Positions 63,306-64,000 of a stretch of 64,000 nt of DNA are shown in pieces (positions within the stretch are counted from its first letter, which is position 1; each line of letters opens with the position of its first letter). Both the position numbers and the translations under genes were made by a program. The notes beneath the pieces are model-generated. The model ran no database searches, had not been told where the DNA came from, and saw only the letters and a list, made by a program, of their open reading frames with translations. The stretch comes from Shinella granuli (GTDB lineage: Bacteria; Pseudomonadota; Alphaproteobacteria; Rhizobiales; Rhizobiaceae), in the NCBI RefSeq assembly GCF_004341885.1, contig NZ_SLVX01000002.1, forward strand, positions 518,906-582,905, read 5' to 3'.

Positions 63306-63932
63306 ATGACCGTATATTTCGCACAGACCCGCATCGACCCGACCAAAGTGAAAATCGGATTCACCAAGGATGTAGAGGCGCGCCGCGTGAACATGTCGGT
63401 CAGCGTTCCCGGTGGCATCCATATCTTGGCGACCATCCCCGGGGGCAAGGAGGCCGAAGGTTATCTCCACGAAAAATTTGAAGCCTATAATGTCGGTGGA
63501 GAATGGTTTCACTTCTCCGATGAGATCAGGGATTTCGTTCGGGACATCCAGAACGGCAAGCAGGGACTAATCCCTTTCCGTGATCAAGCCGCTTACATGG
63601 TTCGTTCTACAAGCGAATATGCGGCCGACGCGCTTGAGCTTGCATCGCAGATGGCAGAGGCGATCCTAAACCACGAATTCAAGGGGATTGGCGATACAAT
63701 AGACGCTGCAATTTTTCGTGTTGAGCGCCGTCACCACATCAGCGGTCAGGTTATCAAGCGTCTACGCTACCGCAAAAAGAAGGATGTGTGGGCAGGCGAA
63801 TACCTTCATTTGAAGGCGATCTACGAGCAGATCGCAGCCAGAAACGCTGCATCATCACCCGCTGTGAATCTTCGTCTCGCCGTCAATTCTTCCGCTCCGG
63901 AACTCCGTGAAGAGATCGGGGAGGGCGAGTGA
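63306..63932 (+). CDS. GIY-YIG-like (Mug113/T5orf172-type) phage protein
   Basis: It has 208 residues. YFAQTRIDPTKVKIGFTKDV, EGYLHEKFEAY and GGEWFHFSDEIRDFV match the GIY-YIG-like nuclease fold of Mug113/T5orf172, where the second motif is K-IG-T and a GEWF follows. A C-terminal helical region (~120 residues) has no known domain. Stop and next start overlap (TGATG). Confidence 0.75.
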   Translation: MTVYFAQTRIDPTKVKIGFTKDVEARRVNMSVSVPGGIHILATIPGGKEAEGYLHEKFEAYNVGGEWFHFSDEIRDFVRDIQNGKQGLIPFRDQAAYMVRSTSEYAADALELASQMAEAILNHEFKGIGDTIDAAIFRVERRHHISGQVIKRLRYRKKKDVWAGEYLHLKAIYEQIAARNAASSPAVNLRLAVNSSAPELREEIGEGE

Positions 63933-64000
63933 TGCGGCACCATTTCAAACTCCCGGAAGGGAATGTCCAAATCAGTTTCAGCGGAGGGCGCACGTCCGCC
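63932..64000 (+). CDS. PP-loop (PAPS reductase-like) protein, 5' end only
   Basis: Only 23 codons are in the window: MRHHFKLPEGNVQISFSGGR TSA. SFSGGRTSA is the ATP-binding PP-loop of phosphoadenosine phosphosulfate reductase-like proteins often found in phages. It is coupled to the GIY-YIG-like gene. The role of phage copies is not established. Confidence 0.6.
   Translation, partial: MRHHFKLPEGNVQISFSGGRTSA

Larger units (their letters stand above)
49850..64000. mobile_element. Temperate prophage (right end outside the window)
   Basis: The element shows an integrase next to a tRNA break, excisionase-like protein, recombination genes, many short overlapping genes of unknown type, an S24 repressor opposite a Cro-like protein, and shared operators. 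At least 14 kb is present. No structural, lysis or packaging gene appears before the window ends, so completeness cannot be judged. Confidence 0.93.

Overview
The window is about 78% rhizobial chromosome and 22% prophage. The host looks like a member of the Rhizobiaceae (Rhizobium/Ensifer/Shinella type; the genus cannot be fixed by eye). Reasons are the high GC, the gene order rpoBC, rpsL-rpsG-fusA-tuf, rpsJ to rplQ, the short LID-less adenylate kinase, a very large B12-dependent ribonucleotide reductase (NrdJ), and an intergenic palindromic repeat of the kind scattered through rhizobial genomes.

Region 1 (1-32182) is the transcription/translation core. It holds the end of rpoB and all of rpoC, then an insert of accessory genes: a LuxR-type regulator divergent from a secreted RTX-type calcium-binding protein, a di-haem cytochrome c peroxidase and a small acidic protein. 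The str operon (rpsL, rpsG, fusA, tuf) follows, then S10, spc and alpha operons from rpsJ to rplQ including secY, adk and rpoA. Terminator-like hairpins lie between rpsQ and rplN and between rplO and secY, and promoters can be read before rpsL, secY and rpsM. The long cluster is therefore probably several transcription units.

Region 2 (32183-49810) holds ordinary chromosomal genes: periplasmic methionine sulfoxide repair (msrP-msrQ), a DegP/Q protease coupled to rarA, three hydrolase or endonuclease-type proteins, small secreted or conserved proteins, nrdJ with an upstream NrdR-box-like palindrome, gpt, a tandem universal stress protein, a CinA-type protein and wrbA.

Region 3 (about 49811 to the end, running off the window) is a prophage inserted in the anticodon arm of a tRNA-Leu(UAA) gene. 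Its left arm, read leftwards, is a tightly overlapping operon: a PolB-like 3'-5' exonuclease, a probable strand-annealing recombinase, NinB, HNH nuclease, a homologue of the trimethoprim-resistant type II dihydrofolate reductase (DfrB/R67 family), excisionase-like protein and tyrosine integrase. The centre carries a lambda-like switch: an S24-type autocleaving repressor facing a Cro/YdaS-like protein. Five copies of a 17-bp operator (GGA-N7-TCC core) sit on the promoters PL, PR and PRM that I infer from the sequence. Downstream of the repressor, in its own transcription direction, are three small genes, two of them for membrane proteins, ending in a terminator: a lysogeny-expressed module. The right arm begins with a GapR-domain protein carrying an unusual long tail, several small genes, a GIY-YIG-like protein and the start of a PP-loop enzyme.

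The most striking items are the prophage DfrB homologue, the reconstructed repressor regulon, the interrupted tRNA-Leu, a pair of tandem RNA hairpins with a compensatory base change between rpsM and rpsK, and a possible leader-peptide attenuator before rpsL. All calls are from reading the sequence; no database search was run.
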